Shown here in pieces: positions 13,001 through 24,236 of a DNA stretch of 64,000 bases (position 1 is the first letter of the stretch; each line of letters begins with the position of its first letter). Origin of the DNA: Vanessa cardui (Eukaryota > Arthropoda > Insecta > Lepidoptera > Nymphalidae). The stretch spans positions 7,881,501 to 7,945,500 of the forward strand of contig NC_061130.1 in assembly GCF_905220365.1 (NCBI RefSeq), written 5' to 3'. A program made the position numbers and the translations under genes. Under the pieces are notes generated by a model. That model was not told the origin of the DNA and searched no databases. It saw only the letters and a program-made list of their open reading frames with translations.

Positions 13001-14994
13001 ACTTCAGGACTTGCCTCATGCTATGGAGCTTTATTTACAGGCGAGTGTATTTTCTAAAGAAAAAATAGTATGCTATGTATTCAACCGTTTATATATTCAT
13101 ACTAAAAACTTCTCTGACACGTACATTTTCTGGTACAAGTTTAATGTCTATTCGTGTATCAGTTTCTTCGATTAAGTTATCCAAACTATACTCATTTCTT
13201 CATTCTCACGTAAATACAACCAAGGGCGTAATTGGAGCACAAATGCACGTTTTTTTTAATAATAGAGACATATAGAACATTTATTGTAGTCTTTTGTTGA
13301 CGAGAGGACATAGATTATTTTATTCTTACACTAATTACATCAATATCAGAAAGTAAACAACAATTACAAATGTTGAGAATACACTTATTCCCCTTTAAGC
13401 ACAAATATTTTTAAACATATAGTTACAGTGTACCCGTGCCTTTTTTACATTTTACTTTAATACATTTTAGCGTTTTTAAGAATTATTCTATTACTGAACA
13501 TCAGCAGATCGTCGCTTGACCTTAAGCTAGTCGTCTTCTTGGAAGACTTGACTTTTATTTAAATTGTATATGATAACTGTGTGTTCAGTTGGTAGTAGAA
13601 AGACCCCGGGAAGCAGATAATTGGCGTGAATTAGCCACATGCCTCAGAGATATTGACGAGGATTGGGCTGACGTTTGCATTAATAAATCCCTTTTGTTAA
13701 ATCCGCGGCACCCCTTAAGGTAATATAATTTACAATATAATTTTATTCTTTAAAAATGTTTAAAATAAATTAAAGACTCACATTCAATATACATTTTAAG
13801 GATATGCTATTATTTATTTTGTTTGTTTGTAATGAAATGAAGGTGTCAAAGAAACAGAAGATTTCATACACCGTCTTGCCAGATATATAGCTCACATTAA
13901 AATATAGTTACCAGATATTATAATTTTAATTAATTAAGACTTAAAATTTACGATTGGCGTATTACGATTTTTTTACTCGTCACAAAAAAGTTAATGTTTT
14001 TTATTCATTCTGTGTATGAAATATGTATTTGAATTACAGTCTCCTATCAAAGGCCTCAATGGTTTTTGATAAAGATCCTGACGCAGCTGAACCATTCTTT
14101 GTAGCCTTACTGGCATTCTACCCGTTTTACCCAACCTTATGGATAGCTGCCAACGCGTATTATCTACACAGAGAACTGTTTGATATGGCTCAGCAAATCT
14201 TGGAACAAATAAAAAGGTAAGAAAAAATTATACTATGTATTTAAAAGTATTGGTTATTTGCTTATCATCTCGAGTATATAAACTAATTTTTAAATGGCGA
14301 AATTTTCTATATTTATATATAATAAAAATAGATACCTATATCCTATCCGCTCGTCACTCTCGCGCGAATATATGCTTCACGGTTTTCACAATATTATTAA
14401 AATCCATTAAATAGTATAAATCTGCCTAAATTCGTTGTACGACAATTTTTAAAATAAATGTTATAAGCATCAAGCAGCATATATCTTTAAATTAATATTT
14501 TTTTTTGGTACATAACTATGTCCAGCCTATAAATCTAAAAATAAAGTTACATTTTCATTTGTGTTTGACTCTGAAAGATCTTTTGTTGTAGATTTTTTTT
14601 GACATTTCTGTTAAATATTTCCAAGCCTTCCCTGAAAAAAAGTTAAGTCGACGATTTTGTGTATGATGTCTTTAAGTGAATCGACGGACAAGAAAAATAT
14701 ACCATTCGTCGATTTATAATTTATTTAAAATAAAATGTACCTACAGTAAATAGGTTAGTTGAAACTCCAACCCTTTCTTGTTCATAAAAGAAGAGAGCAA
14801 AAAATTTAGCCTCTCAAAAAATGATAGATTTATGTATTTCATCCGATTTGCTACATTATTACATAGCTCAGCTACATTGGGCACTACTAAAAGTTTTGAT
14901 TGATTAATATACCTATCTTAATTTATAATATAACACTACTGGAATTAACCACTTATTTCTACTTTAATTTTACTTCCATAATTCCGATAACAGG

Positions 14995-15049
<55 letters not shown>

Positions 15050-18000
15050 TAAACAAATCTTGAATAGCATAGTTTTAAATGCTCTCGACCAACGATATCG
15101 CGTCAATTTGCCGTCAAATGTTGTTTACCTGCTATGTTTTTTTCCTTTTATGGTTGGAATAGAGTATATGTATATATATTAGCAATATATTCATTAAATA
15201 TAGTTATTTAGGACAAGAGCGGAAGGATTATCAGGGGAAATGAAATACTCTCGCGCTTGGGAACGAGAACTCGGAGACTGGTGGGACAACACTCCCTTAC
15301 TACCTGGCACGAGCTTATACTATGACGCTGCCGATCTACTCCTAAGAATACGAGCTATTTCTGTAAGCTGAAAAAACATAAATATTAATTATTTAATACA
15401 AAAAATTAAAAGCGCGAAAGTTGCATAGCTTCGTTTAAGATTCTAAACTGAAATGTCCAATGAAAATATAACAGATTTTTTTAATACTTTTCTTAAAATA
15501 TTCAATAAAACCCATCATTTAAATCTCATAAATTTAATTTAGACTGATGATCAATTGGTAAGTGTTACTCTCACCTATTGCGAGAAGTTTATCATAGAAT
15601 ATGAGACGTTATATTCATAGTTCATGTAATGACACCGATTAAAACTGGTAAGTATATGATGTGGTAAAACACCTTCATAATATCGGTATCTGTAATTACG
15701 CTCTGACCTGTACCACCCCATCCCTTTCACTTCAGTGAGCCAATCACACAGTCAATTTATTTTGTAAAAAACCTATCGATGTTTGCTATATATAGTATCT
15801 CGAAATTATATAGGTAAATTGGATAAAAACAAAACGTAAACGGTGTACCAAATATATGTTATGAAATATTCATTGGAGTAGAGTAACAATAATGTGTTTC
15901 ATTTAAAACAGCTAGCAGAAATCTGCATCGCTAGCGCTGTATCAGAAACCGGCGAATCTCCTGTATACTATCACATGGTCGCGCTAAGCTGTCGACTAAG
16001 GGGGCAGATTGAAGATGCTTTATGCCATCTAAAGCAAGGAATAGAAAAATTTGGTGAAGTATGACGTATCTCTCTTTTAGAAAACTACTAAATCCCAATT
16101 ACTCTTAAGCATGGGCAAATAAATGTTCCACAGCTAGAAAAAGACTCTACTCTTATTTCCAGCTTAATTCATCACAGTGTTCCACTTGCGGATATGAATC
16201 AATATTTCAAAATTGTATTCAACTCATACAGAATTCATCACGATATTACCCTTCATCACTGAGCAGGAGGTTGAGTGATTTTATTTGCAACCCCAAGTTC
16301 AAATCCGCAGTCCTCGATCACATATTTGGGTCTATGACATAGTTACTTATTATTCTTAGGTCTATTAAATCTTGCCCATAGATAAGTTATTTGAGAAGCC
16401 TTGAAGGTGAGTGCTACCATAAAATGAAAAATATAGTTCCTTCCATGGCATCGTTCAAAAAAGCTGGCAGCTATAGTAGCCCCTACATGTAAGTCTAGTT
16501 TATTTTTTTGTTTACTTTAAATTCCTAATGTTAAAAATTACCTATTTAGAATTACATACATATGAGCATTCGAAGGCATAATAGTCGATTTTCCTTGGTT
16601 CTTTATGTGTTTTTATTGTGTTCTTTGGAAATCTTATATCAAAATCATCCATGAATCATGATTAAATGCAATTTTCTTGGACAATGAATACCAATTATTT
16701 AGTTTAACACTTTAATAAATTATTATCAAACTACTAATATATGATAATGTATCTTTTATATCATTTTTATAGACATACATTTTAAACTGAAATTAAAATT
16801 AAACTTATATTAAATCTATACATATTTTTATTATAATATTCTGTATTTATTTTTATGTAGTGCGTTACTCTCTCTGCCCCGATATGACCATCAGCGAACT
16901 CGTTCGATACTTTCGGACGTTGTTCGTCGGCATCCAAGTGCCTATGCTTGGATCGCATTGGCTGAGGATTGGCTGATGGTAAGACAAAACATACGTTTTT
17001 CTAAGCTAAACTCATTTACAAAAAAACCAAACACAAGAAGCTACCAAAAACAGCATATCACCTTCACTGCTAAAATTATTTACTTTCTATTTATTTAAAT
17101 AAAATTATATTCTGACACGTAATCAGTTAAGCTCTTCTATCAGTCACCATCAGCTATCATGTACCTAATCAAAGTTGTTTTCGTGGGAAACGATCCCACT
17201 GCCCACAGAATTAAAGCAAAATAGTCTTAATAGTTGTCAAATACTTTTATTCTATAACTAGTTGTGCCATTGTACGCGGTTGAATTTAACAAAAAAAATA
17301 TAATTAATGTAGTTACTCTTTATTATTATCCTAATATCTACCAGTGAAAGTCCCTTCAAAATCGATTTAGCCAGAGATTTTCCAGAGAATAACCGGAACA
17401 AACAGACACACATACAGGCAGACAAAATTTGTAAAAAATGTTATTTTGGTGTATGTACAGTGTATACATATGTATGCATTGAGTAAAAAGGGTTATTTTA
17501 ATATTACAAATAGGCACACCAATTTTATTATATTATGTATAGATAAAATTATAATACGAAATAATTCTGTCTCTCTGTGATGACAACAGATAACATAATG
17601 CAACGAATAAAGTTCTAATTGGACTAAATTTAAAAACTAGCGAAGTTCTCACGGAGAAGGAGATGCAGAAGTAAGAAAAGACCAGCGAACAGCAACCTCA
17701 AATGCTGCTAATTGCGCGTCTAGAGCGCTCAATTGCGACCGCCGCGCGGGGCGCGCCTGGGCATTGCTGGCTAGCCTGCTCTCACCGAGCACAAGGAGGC
17801 AGTACTGCAGAGCTATGGCATCTGCGGTATATATTTATGTTATTATTAACAGGCTCTCTACACTATCATAGACAACATAAAAGAAGACCTTCTTTTGAAC
17901 ATGGGGCGAAATTATAACAAGCAACGTGTTAATGTTGTGATGTTATAACAGCGGATACTATTCGATACAATAGATTATTAAATTAAAAGAAATACTTGTT

Positions 18001-18146
18001 TATAATTTGTAATATTTCAGTGTGATTACAAGAAACCAATAGAAGAACTCAGAAAGTCTTTGGGAGACCAGAAATCACTTTGCTTTCGAATCGGCAAAGT
18101 TTTACAAGAGTGTCGTTGTGAAATGTGTATAAATCTTGCTATTTGA
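7023..18146 (+). CDS. CFAP70: Cilia- and flagella-associated protein 70 (CFAP70/TTC18), 20 exons
   Basis: Exons: 7023-7037, 7137-7440, 7811-7896, 8173-8362, 9024-9302, 9367-9561, 9876-10049, 10213-10342, 11000-11134, 11456-11595, 12004-12143, 12885-13040, 13589-13719, 14040-14216, 15212-15362, 15912-16058, 16163-16269, 16861-16978, 17641-17826, 18021-18146. Phases agree throughout, giving about 1028 residues (human about 1120). CFAP70 is an axonemal protein of cilia and sperm flagella. The recognisable core is the middle (WASFHRTLLLKDTEQWL…WPLEVQVYEEGQVYSLMGFIDLFKLLYPG) and ILEVTLARPFKKPIIPPR, which match CFAP70's layout. A C-terminal TPR-like array follows (WRELATCLRDIDEDWADVC; ALNCDRRAGRAWALLA). 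The start is the only upstream ATG spliced in frame. In insects, expression is expected mainly in testis or ciliated sensory cells (inference). Exons 3 and 17 were placed by phase and splice sites alone and are the least certain. Intron 12 appears to use a GC donor. Confidence 0.82.
10626..10685. repeat. Near-perfect 27-bp inverted repeat (hairpin) inside CFAP70 intron 8
   Basis: Left arm 10626-10652 begins CTACACACTGCAT and ends TTTCTTGAAG. Right arm 10659-10685 is its reverse complement with one mismatch. The loop is six bases (AGTTAT). The size resembles a pre-miRNA or a tiny palindromic transposon remnant. It is not part of the coding sequence. Confidence 0.8.
14998..15045. repeat. (TA)n microsatellite in CFAP70 intron 14
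   Basis: An uninterrupted run of about 24 TA units. Confidence 0.95.
17345..17530 (+). repeat. Possible SINE/LINE 3' fragment in CFAP70 intron 18
   Basis: The phrase AATCGATTTAGCCAGAGATT, then GGAACAAACAGACACACATAC, resembles a word order seen repeatedly in moth and butterfly repeats. There is no coding content. Family unverified. Confidence 0.3.
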
Positions 18147-18152
18147 TTTATG

Positions 18153-18158
18153 AATAAA
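18153..18158 (+). terminator. CFAP70 polyadenylation signal AATAAA
   Basis: Canonical AATAAA seven bases after the CFAP70 stop codon (TGA, 18144-18146), giving a very short 3' UTR if used. Confidence 0.6.
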
Positions 18159-18785
18159 ATGTGTCTAATTTAATAAATAATTGTTTCTAATATATTTTTA
18201 GTATTGTGTATCATAATTAACCACACTTTTTGTGTTATGATTTATAATTTATTCTGAAACACACAGATTTCTTATTACAACGATATTTTATATAAATTTT
18301 AGTCAATCTAAATACTAATATTGACTAAGGACTTGATCCATGTGCCTCTAAAAAGTTATCCAGGGTCAAAGGTCATAATTATGGCAAAAAATGTGTTTGT
18401 AAAATTTGTGGCTCATAAAATTTCCAATAAAATAAATTATATCACTTTTTCTCATTCTCTCATAATTTACAAAAATCCAGCCTCCCTATTTTGTCTTTAT
18501 TAATTAAACTAGAAGACGAAACAAAAAGAGTTAACCATAAACAGGAAGTTTAAAAAATCAAAAAGAAGCATACTCTGGTTAATATTTGCTATCAGTTTCA
18601 AATTGACAACATCATTTTTATAGTTTTCATTTTTCATCGAATAGATGATAATTAGTGAAATTATTAAAAAAAAAAACATTTAACCACAAAGAAAACAATA
18701 TTTTGAAATGAAACAAAATTTAATTGTATTAAATTTTATCAAAGTATTTTAGTGTTTCGTGGCCTTTTCTAGTATAAAATCCAGG

Positions 18786-18935
18786 TTAATGCAATCGTGG
18801 AGCTCGTGGAGGCATATGTCGGCTGTGGGGTGGAGTTGGTTCGACATCGGGCGGAGGTGGGCTCGGAAGCTCCGACAACTTCTGAGTCATCCAAATCAGG
18901 AAATAAACGAATAGTCCCATACCCGAAAGCCTGTC
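18786..18935 (-). CDS. Possible small single-pass membrane protein or its terminal exon
   Basis: The minus strand reads an open frame ending at TAA (18786-18788). From the ATG at 18918-18920 it encodes 44 residues: a hydrophobic helix MGLFVYFLIWMTQ, then a proline-rich tail (LPSPPPPDVEPTPPHSRHM, ending PRLH). The frame stays open upstream, and a CAG acceptor-like site (…CTGCGGACAG) lies just before LSGMGLF, so this may be the last exon of a spliced gene rather than a complete micropeptide. GC content and codon use are clearly higher than in the AT-rich surroundings, which favours coding. It sits between the converging ends of CFAP70 and striatin. I do not recognise a family. Confidence 0.4.
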   Translation of the reverse strand, partial: DRLSGMGLFVYFLIWMTQKLSELPSPPPPDVEPTPPHSRHMPPRAPRLH

Positions 18936-18949
18936 CGCAGAGGATGTTA

Positions 18950-20025
18950 TGTACTTAAACGAACAATTTATTAAAAAATTAAAAATGATTAGGAGTATAA
19001 TTCATTGTAATATTAACAATGAGTACATTAATACATATAAAAATATTATCTACAACTGATTTTAATTTCATGTTTGACAACAGCTGCTAATATCAGAAAC
19101 GAGCACCCAAAAAATACAAACGTATACATAAATCAGACTTAAAATCAGTGGTGATTTCTAATTAGACGACCTATTCTATGTATAAGTATTAGGTATTTAG
19201 GTATACTCACTAGTTACCACTTGCTACGCTCTTTCTCATTACTGCTTAGCCCCGTAGGGCGTAGCGAGACTTGCTTATTATTTTTATAGTATATTAATTT
19301 ACATTTCTCAATTAATTTACTATCGAACTTAAAAAAAACTGCATAGCTATCTGCATAGTTTTTTTAACCGTAGGTGGTTTGCGAAAACGTCTAATGCAGT
19401 AGGTATCAGCCTCTGTCAATCTACCTCAGAACATTATATTAATACTTGCTACTCTTTTTCTAAATTCGCAAATTCGAATAACGATGACATCACAACATGC
19501 TAGCTGATGCTATGTTAATTTATTGATTATGGTAATAGTTTAAAAATACTTGCAAACTTGGTAAACATTCCTCACAAAAGTACAGCTAGTATGCATAAAA
19601 ATGTATCGAAGAAAAAATTAATAATTTATATTATTATAAAAAACTTACATGCCCAACATTTCTTAAGAATAGCTACGCACGTTTGCAACTCCTTTCAATG
19701 AATGACAATTAAAGATCGAGGGAATCTTGTTTTCTAATTTTCAAAAAACAAACAACAATATTGTTAAATACACAGACATTGGAATGTAAACATTGTTCAT
19801 CACGTAATCATATCATATTCATAATCGATACCAATATTAAATACTTCGTTATATAAATCTTTAATTTTCTCTCTATTTTTTATATAATTTCCTCTTTGTA
19901 AATATAAATGATTTTTTGTATGTTTAGTGGAGTGTCGTTAGCTTTTTACCTCTGAATCCAGTCTGTTTTAATAGTATCAAGAAAAATGTTAAAAAAAATA
20001 ATTGACCGATCTCTTATTTTTTCTG
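18950..20025. other. Non-coding stretch
   Basis: No supported gene. If the small minus-strand exon at 18786-18935 is spliced, its upstream exon could lie here, but I could not place one. Confidence 0.4.
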
Positions 20026-20027
20026 TT

Positions 20028-20070
20028 TATCAAATCAAATGAAATCAAAATAAACTTTATTCAATCGTTT
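20028..20070 (-). repeat. Short 3'-tail fragment of the 24.8-kb repeat family
   Basis: ATCAAATCAAATG followed by AAATCAAAATAAACTTTATTC is the reverse complement, with small changes, of the GAATAAAATTTATTTTGATT tail at 24875-24900. A minus-strand relic of the same repeat. Confidence 0.4.
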
Positions 20071-21560
20071 TTTCTCTTATCTCTTATTTATCTTATATCT
20101 TTTTTAATAAGTTAATTAAATACAGTTATATATGTAGGTATGTAATATATACTGTTTGGAAGTCAAAGTATTAATTCCACGCTTTTTTTGTATTGAATTA
20201 TATGCCTTTTTTTACCAATGTATTTTTTACAAACGATTTCATTTTACGAAACGGCAAAGTTAAAAATATCTGCGGAATTTTATTATAGAAACGGATACCT
20301 AGCCCGAAGAAGGATTTATTGACTCCTTATTTATATTACTTTAATTATATTTCTAAAAGGAAAACTAATACAAACTTGATCTTGGATCTCAAGAGACAGC
20401 AAGTATACTGTAGGTATAAAGATGTATAATGATAAGGGGTGGAGAGAAGACTTGAAGGGACATCAATTGTGCATACTCAATCGTACATTTTATAATAAAT
20501 CGATACCAAAAGTGGGCATTTAAAACCAAAATTGAATAATAAGTATATATTAAATAATAGCGTAAGCTGATTTTTGTCCCAGTGAGTATGAGACGATAGA
20601 TCAACATAATAGATCCGTTATGGTTTTATTTTGAAAAGCTCCAGCCCTAAATATGCAGAAAATATTGCAATTTATTAAATTGTTACAATTTAACAAATAA
20701 ATAATTTTAGTGAGCAAAAAACGTTATTGTTACTGCGTGTTAGATTTAGTAGCTCAGGAAGCTACGGATCAAAATAAAAAACATGGTAAATATCCCGTAA
20801 ATAATAACTGTAATACCTTAAACCAGACCCAGAGGGAAAAAAAATCATCCAGTCACAGTACAAGTAGATGCAGCAATGGAGCAGATTGTAAAATACATTG
20901 AAGAAAACGACGAATTAAAAAGTATTCTTACCATCCCATATTCCCGACGATAAAACAATAAAAATGAGGCTAATGAACCACTGCAAATATAATATTGTAA
21001 TCCTACACTCGTATTTCTATATCAACTAGATCGATGTCGACAATAATATATATGGTTGATGTTTTTTTTTTCTTAATCGTCATTTTTTGCGAAAGTTTAT
21101 TAAGTATAGAACTTACTGTGCAAAAATATTTTATTAAATAGAAAATTTTAGTGTAATCTTTAATGTAAACATTTTGTTCCCCTTCCACCTCTCATTTTCC
21201 ATTAAATTGTTGTTAAAAATTGTTGTAATCGAGATCGGTCAATTTTTCTTTTTTAACTTTTTTATTTAAGTTATTAATAATGCAAAAAAACACTCGTTAC
21301 ACATATTCATTGACTGGCCCTGGGTTCCGGGATTTTACAATTTTTATGTCTTACGGCACTCTACTAGTTTGTGGTTCAATAAAAACACTCCTTACAAATT
21401 AGGGACGGATAGTTGGTATATTAATAAGAGTAATTCATCCCATTATTATGAAGCTTTGGTTGCTGAGCTGAGTCCTAACTTTCTAAGTGCGCTATCTGAC
21501 CCTGCTTTAAAAAATCTTTTTTTGTATATTTGTCTTTAATATACCTCAAAATAAACGTAA
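20071..21560. other. Non-coding stretch with one weak open frame
   Basis: A 63-residue open frame at 20710-20901 and an overlapping frame reading QVDAAMEQIVKYIEENDELK near 20850-20930 could be debris of a transposon gene. Neither has splice sites or a recognised domain. Confidence 0.35.
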
Positions 21561-21565
21561 GCAAA

Positions 21566-21745
21566 AAAGTTCTTCACTGGAGACCACGTACCGGCAAGCG
21601 CAGCATAGGGCGTCCCCCCACGAGATAGACCGACGATCTGGTCGAGTCAGCGGGGTATCGCTGGATGCAGGCCGCTACTCACCGGTCAATGTGGATCATT
21701 GGGAGAGGCCTACGTTCAGCAGTGGACGTCTTACGGCTGACATGA
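21566..21745 (+). mobile_element. RTE-like LINE C-terminal fragment
   Basis: Reads HWRPRTGKRSIGRPPTR, one TAG stop, TDDLVESAGYRWMQAATHRSMW, then after a frame change a remnant of the GEAYVQQWT ending. This is the same C-terminal signature as at 580-709, more decayed. Only the last 60 codons remain. Confidence 0.65.
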
Positions 21746-21859
21746 TGATACTTCAAATTTTCATCAAATCGAATATAGATGTTTTCAAACATGTTGGCAT
21801 TTTTCTTAATTACTATAAATATATTCATTTTAAGTATGTGGGGTTAAATGTTTTGAAAA

Positions 21860-22010
21860 TTTTCCGGTTTGAAAGGTGAATGAAACAGTGTACAGGGGAC
21901 ATAACATTTCAGTTCCCAAAGTCACTGGCGCATTGGCGATGTAAGGAATGGTTTTAAGGCGCCAATATCTCAATCACCTCTCAATGCCAAGTGGTCACCA
22001 CTGTCAATGT
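21860..22010 (+). repeat. Second copy of the 'GGACATAACATC' interspersed repeat
   Basis: GGTTTGAAAGGTGAATGAA, CAGTGTACAGGGGACATAAC, GGCGCATTGGCGATGTAAGG and AGTGGTCACCACTGTCA follow the word order of the copy at 3361-3560. Confidence 0.55.
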
Positions 22011-22060
22011 CATGATGAAGTAGCCCCTTTGACGGTACGCCTAGCTTTCCCATATAAAAA

Positions 22061-23940
22061 TTAATGCTTATAACTAAGGAAGTTCACGAATAGTTACTTC
22101 GTATACTTCAATCAGGGTCACGTCGAGATGTCATCAGAATTGATTAGTGAAGCGAGTGGTCTATTAATTAATATATCCCGCCATATCTAGCCTAGCAAAC
22201 AAATAGCAGCACATACTTAAAAATATTATTTCATAAATATACTATGAACATATTCATTAATACATATAAAGGGAGCAAAGCGTAACCGCAGACACGGGTC
22301 GGATTGGTAGACGTTCTCGTCGACGATATCTGCGCGTCTGAAGACTGGCGTCTCTCGATGACAGCGGGGTTAGTAAAAAGTAATTCGCCATAAAATAAAC
22401 CATATTTAAAAACGAAATAAAATAAATTCGAGATTATAAGATTCTCTACAATTGCGAGAGATCGTAGATATTCTTTATTTGACAGCTGATAATTTAAAAT
22501 ACGTATCCTACCGCTTTGACTGACTTCACCAGTTGTCCTGTTGTATGTACAGTCGAGGTAAGAAAAGGTTCTTCACCATATTATCTATTTTCGTGTGCTC
22601 AGTATGAACGATAATCTGCTTTACCGATTGAAAATGACATATTGCGTCACAATTATTCGAGGTTTAGATTCAAAAGGTACTAAGAGCTGACTTGAAAAAG
22701 AATGAATTTGAAAACTGACGAAGGTTTTCTTACTCTGATTGTAGGTACATAGCTTATTCCAATCAAAGTAATAAAGCAAATAACCATAAAAAAAACCTAC
22801 AAGATTAAATTAACATACCATTGGGCGAGATTTTGATGGTGAAATTTAGTATATAAAGGGGTTTTGATGACAGTTGCATTGCAAATAAATATAAACTTAG
22901 AAAACACTCTGTAAATGGGTTTCTTTTTTGTCTTTATTCAATATAAATAGGCTACAGTTCTAGATGTGAACCAACCTTTATAAAAAAAGATTAGTAGAAG
23001 CCACGACTCATGTCTGAAAGCTTTTAACGCTGACGATGCAGAGTTCCATTCACTATATTTTCTATTGCCTCCAGTAACCAACATCATCATCCATACTAAA
23101 CAGCATTCATTTCATAACGTTAATTTATTAAGTGCATCTAATAGTAATATCCGAATAAAATCCTTCGATATATATGTATACTTTAGAATTATTACTCAAA
23201 AATCATAATAGAGATGATAATAAAATAGTTTAATCAGCAAGTGTTAACATAATGCTGGTGGCTTTTAATAGCTTCTTTACATAACGTAACTTCTTGCCCT
23301 TTAAGTATTTTTCGAGTTATAAAATAAACCTCTTGTAATTTTTCAAAGCTACAATGTAAAGGAATATGAATGAAAAAATAAAAAAAAGACATGAATTTCG
23401 GTTATGTTGCTTTTTACTATCAATTTTGGATGTATGTGTACAAGTATGAATTCGAGGAAAATAAAGGAAAATGTAATGTTTTATAATATATATTCTACAT
23501 CGCAGTATTCGTTATGAACAAACATTACTTATGTTACTTCCGATATAGTACTTCTACTCATTCATATTTTGTTCGCTCGCTCATCATTGTATAAGATATC
23601 GTGAGAGCATGTTTATTCAATACAAGTGACAAACAAGAGTACTATCTATATAGATCCAATCGAATTAAATAAAAAATACCAGCTAAACAACCTTCATTCG
23701 TTCTCTGCAAAATATTAGCAAATACTGCATAAAATCTAACTGTACAGACAAGTAGCGTAAACGCATCAAGGAAACATCGTCGATATCCTCATGATATTTA
23801 TTACAAAGGTCTCGCTTACAGTTGCATAGAAACGAACAATATTCTCACTGCGTATCATAAAATTGGTGAAAAATTTGCGATAAAAACCTAAAATCCACAT
23901 ACTGAAAATCTAAAAATATATTATAATAGATTTCAAATGT
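22061..23940. other. Intergenic stretch, no gene seen
   Basis: AT-rich with a small GC-rich patch near 22290-22370. TTTATT motifs near 23608 and 23794 could serve as polyadenylation signals for the leftward-transcribed striatin gene. Confidence 0.35.
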
Positions 23941-23949
23941 CTATACATA

Positions 23950-24185
23950 GATGAGTGTTCACTACGCGCTTATAACGAGCGTCGAGCGCGTCCGTAACGT
24001 TACAATATTTAAATACGTTAAAACGAGCCGGCGAGGCCGTCCGTACACACGGCAGTCGTCGAATCGCGGATGCGTCGCTACTCGTAACCGAACCGAAGGG
24101 ACTAGACACAATCCGAAAGTATCGGCCGCTCGTCTACGAGGGGTGACGCGACTCGCTACTGCGTTAAGTTAGAGTTCGTAACGAA
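23950..24185 (-). other. CpG-rich block just downstream of the striatin stop codon
   Basis: About 230 bases dense in CG dinucleotides (for example GAGCGTCGAGCGCGTCCG and GTCGTCGAATCGCGGATGCG) in otherwise AT-rich DNA. It begins about 50 bases past the striatin stop and most likely lies in its 3' UTR. The 73-codon plus-strand frame through it has no recognised content. Confidence 0.45.
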
Positions 24186-24236
24186 AGTAAAATTACATAT
24201 AATATTATATTATATATAGAGCTTCCAAATCGTCGC

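Noticed and set aside
19330..19365. Apparent inverted repeat around CTGCATAG
   Set aside because: On inspection it is a direct repeat (CTGCATAG-CTAT-CTGCATAG) between A and T runs, not a hairpin.
20710..20901. 63-codon frame starting VSKKRYCYC
   Set aside because: Low-complexity Asn/Lys/Ser composition, no splice sites, no recognised family; perhaps transposon debris.
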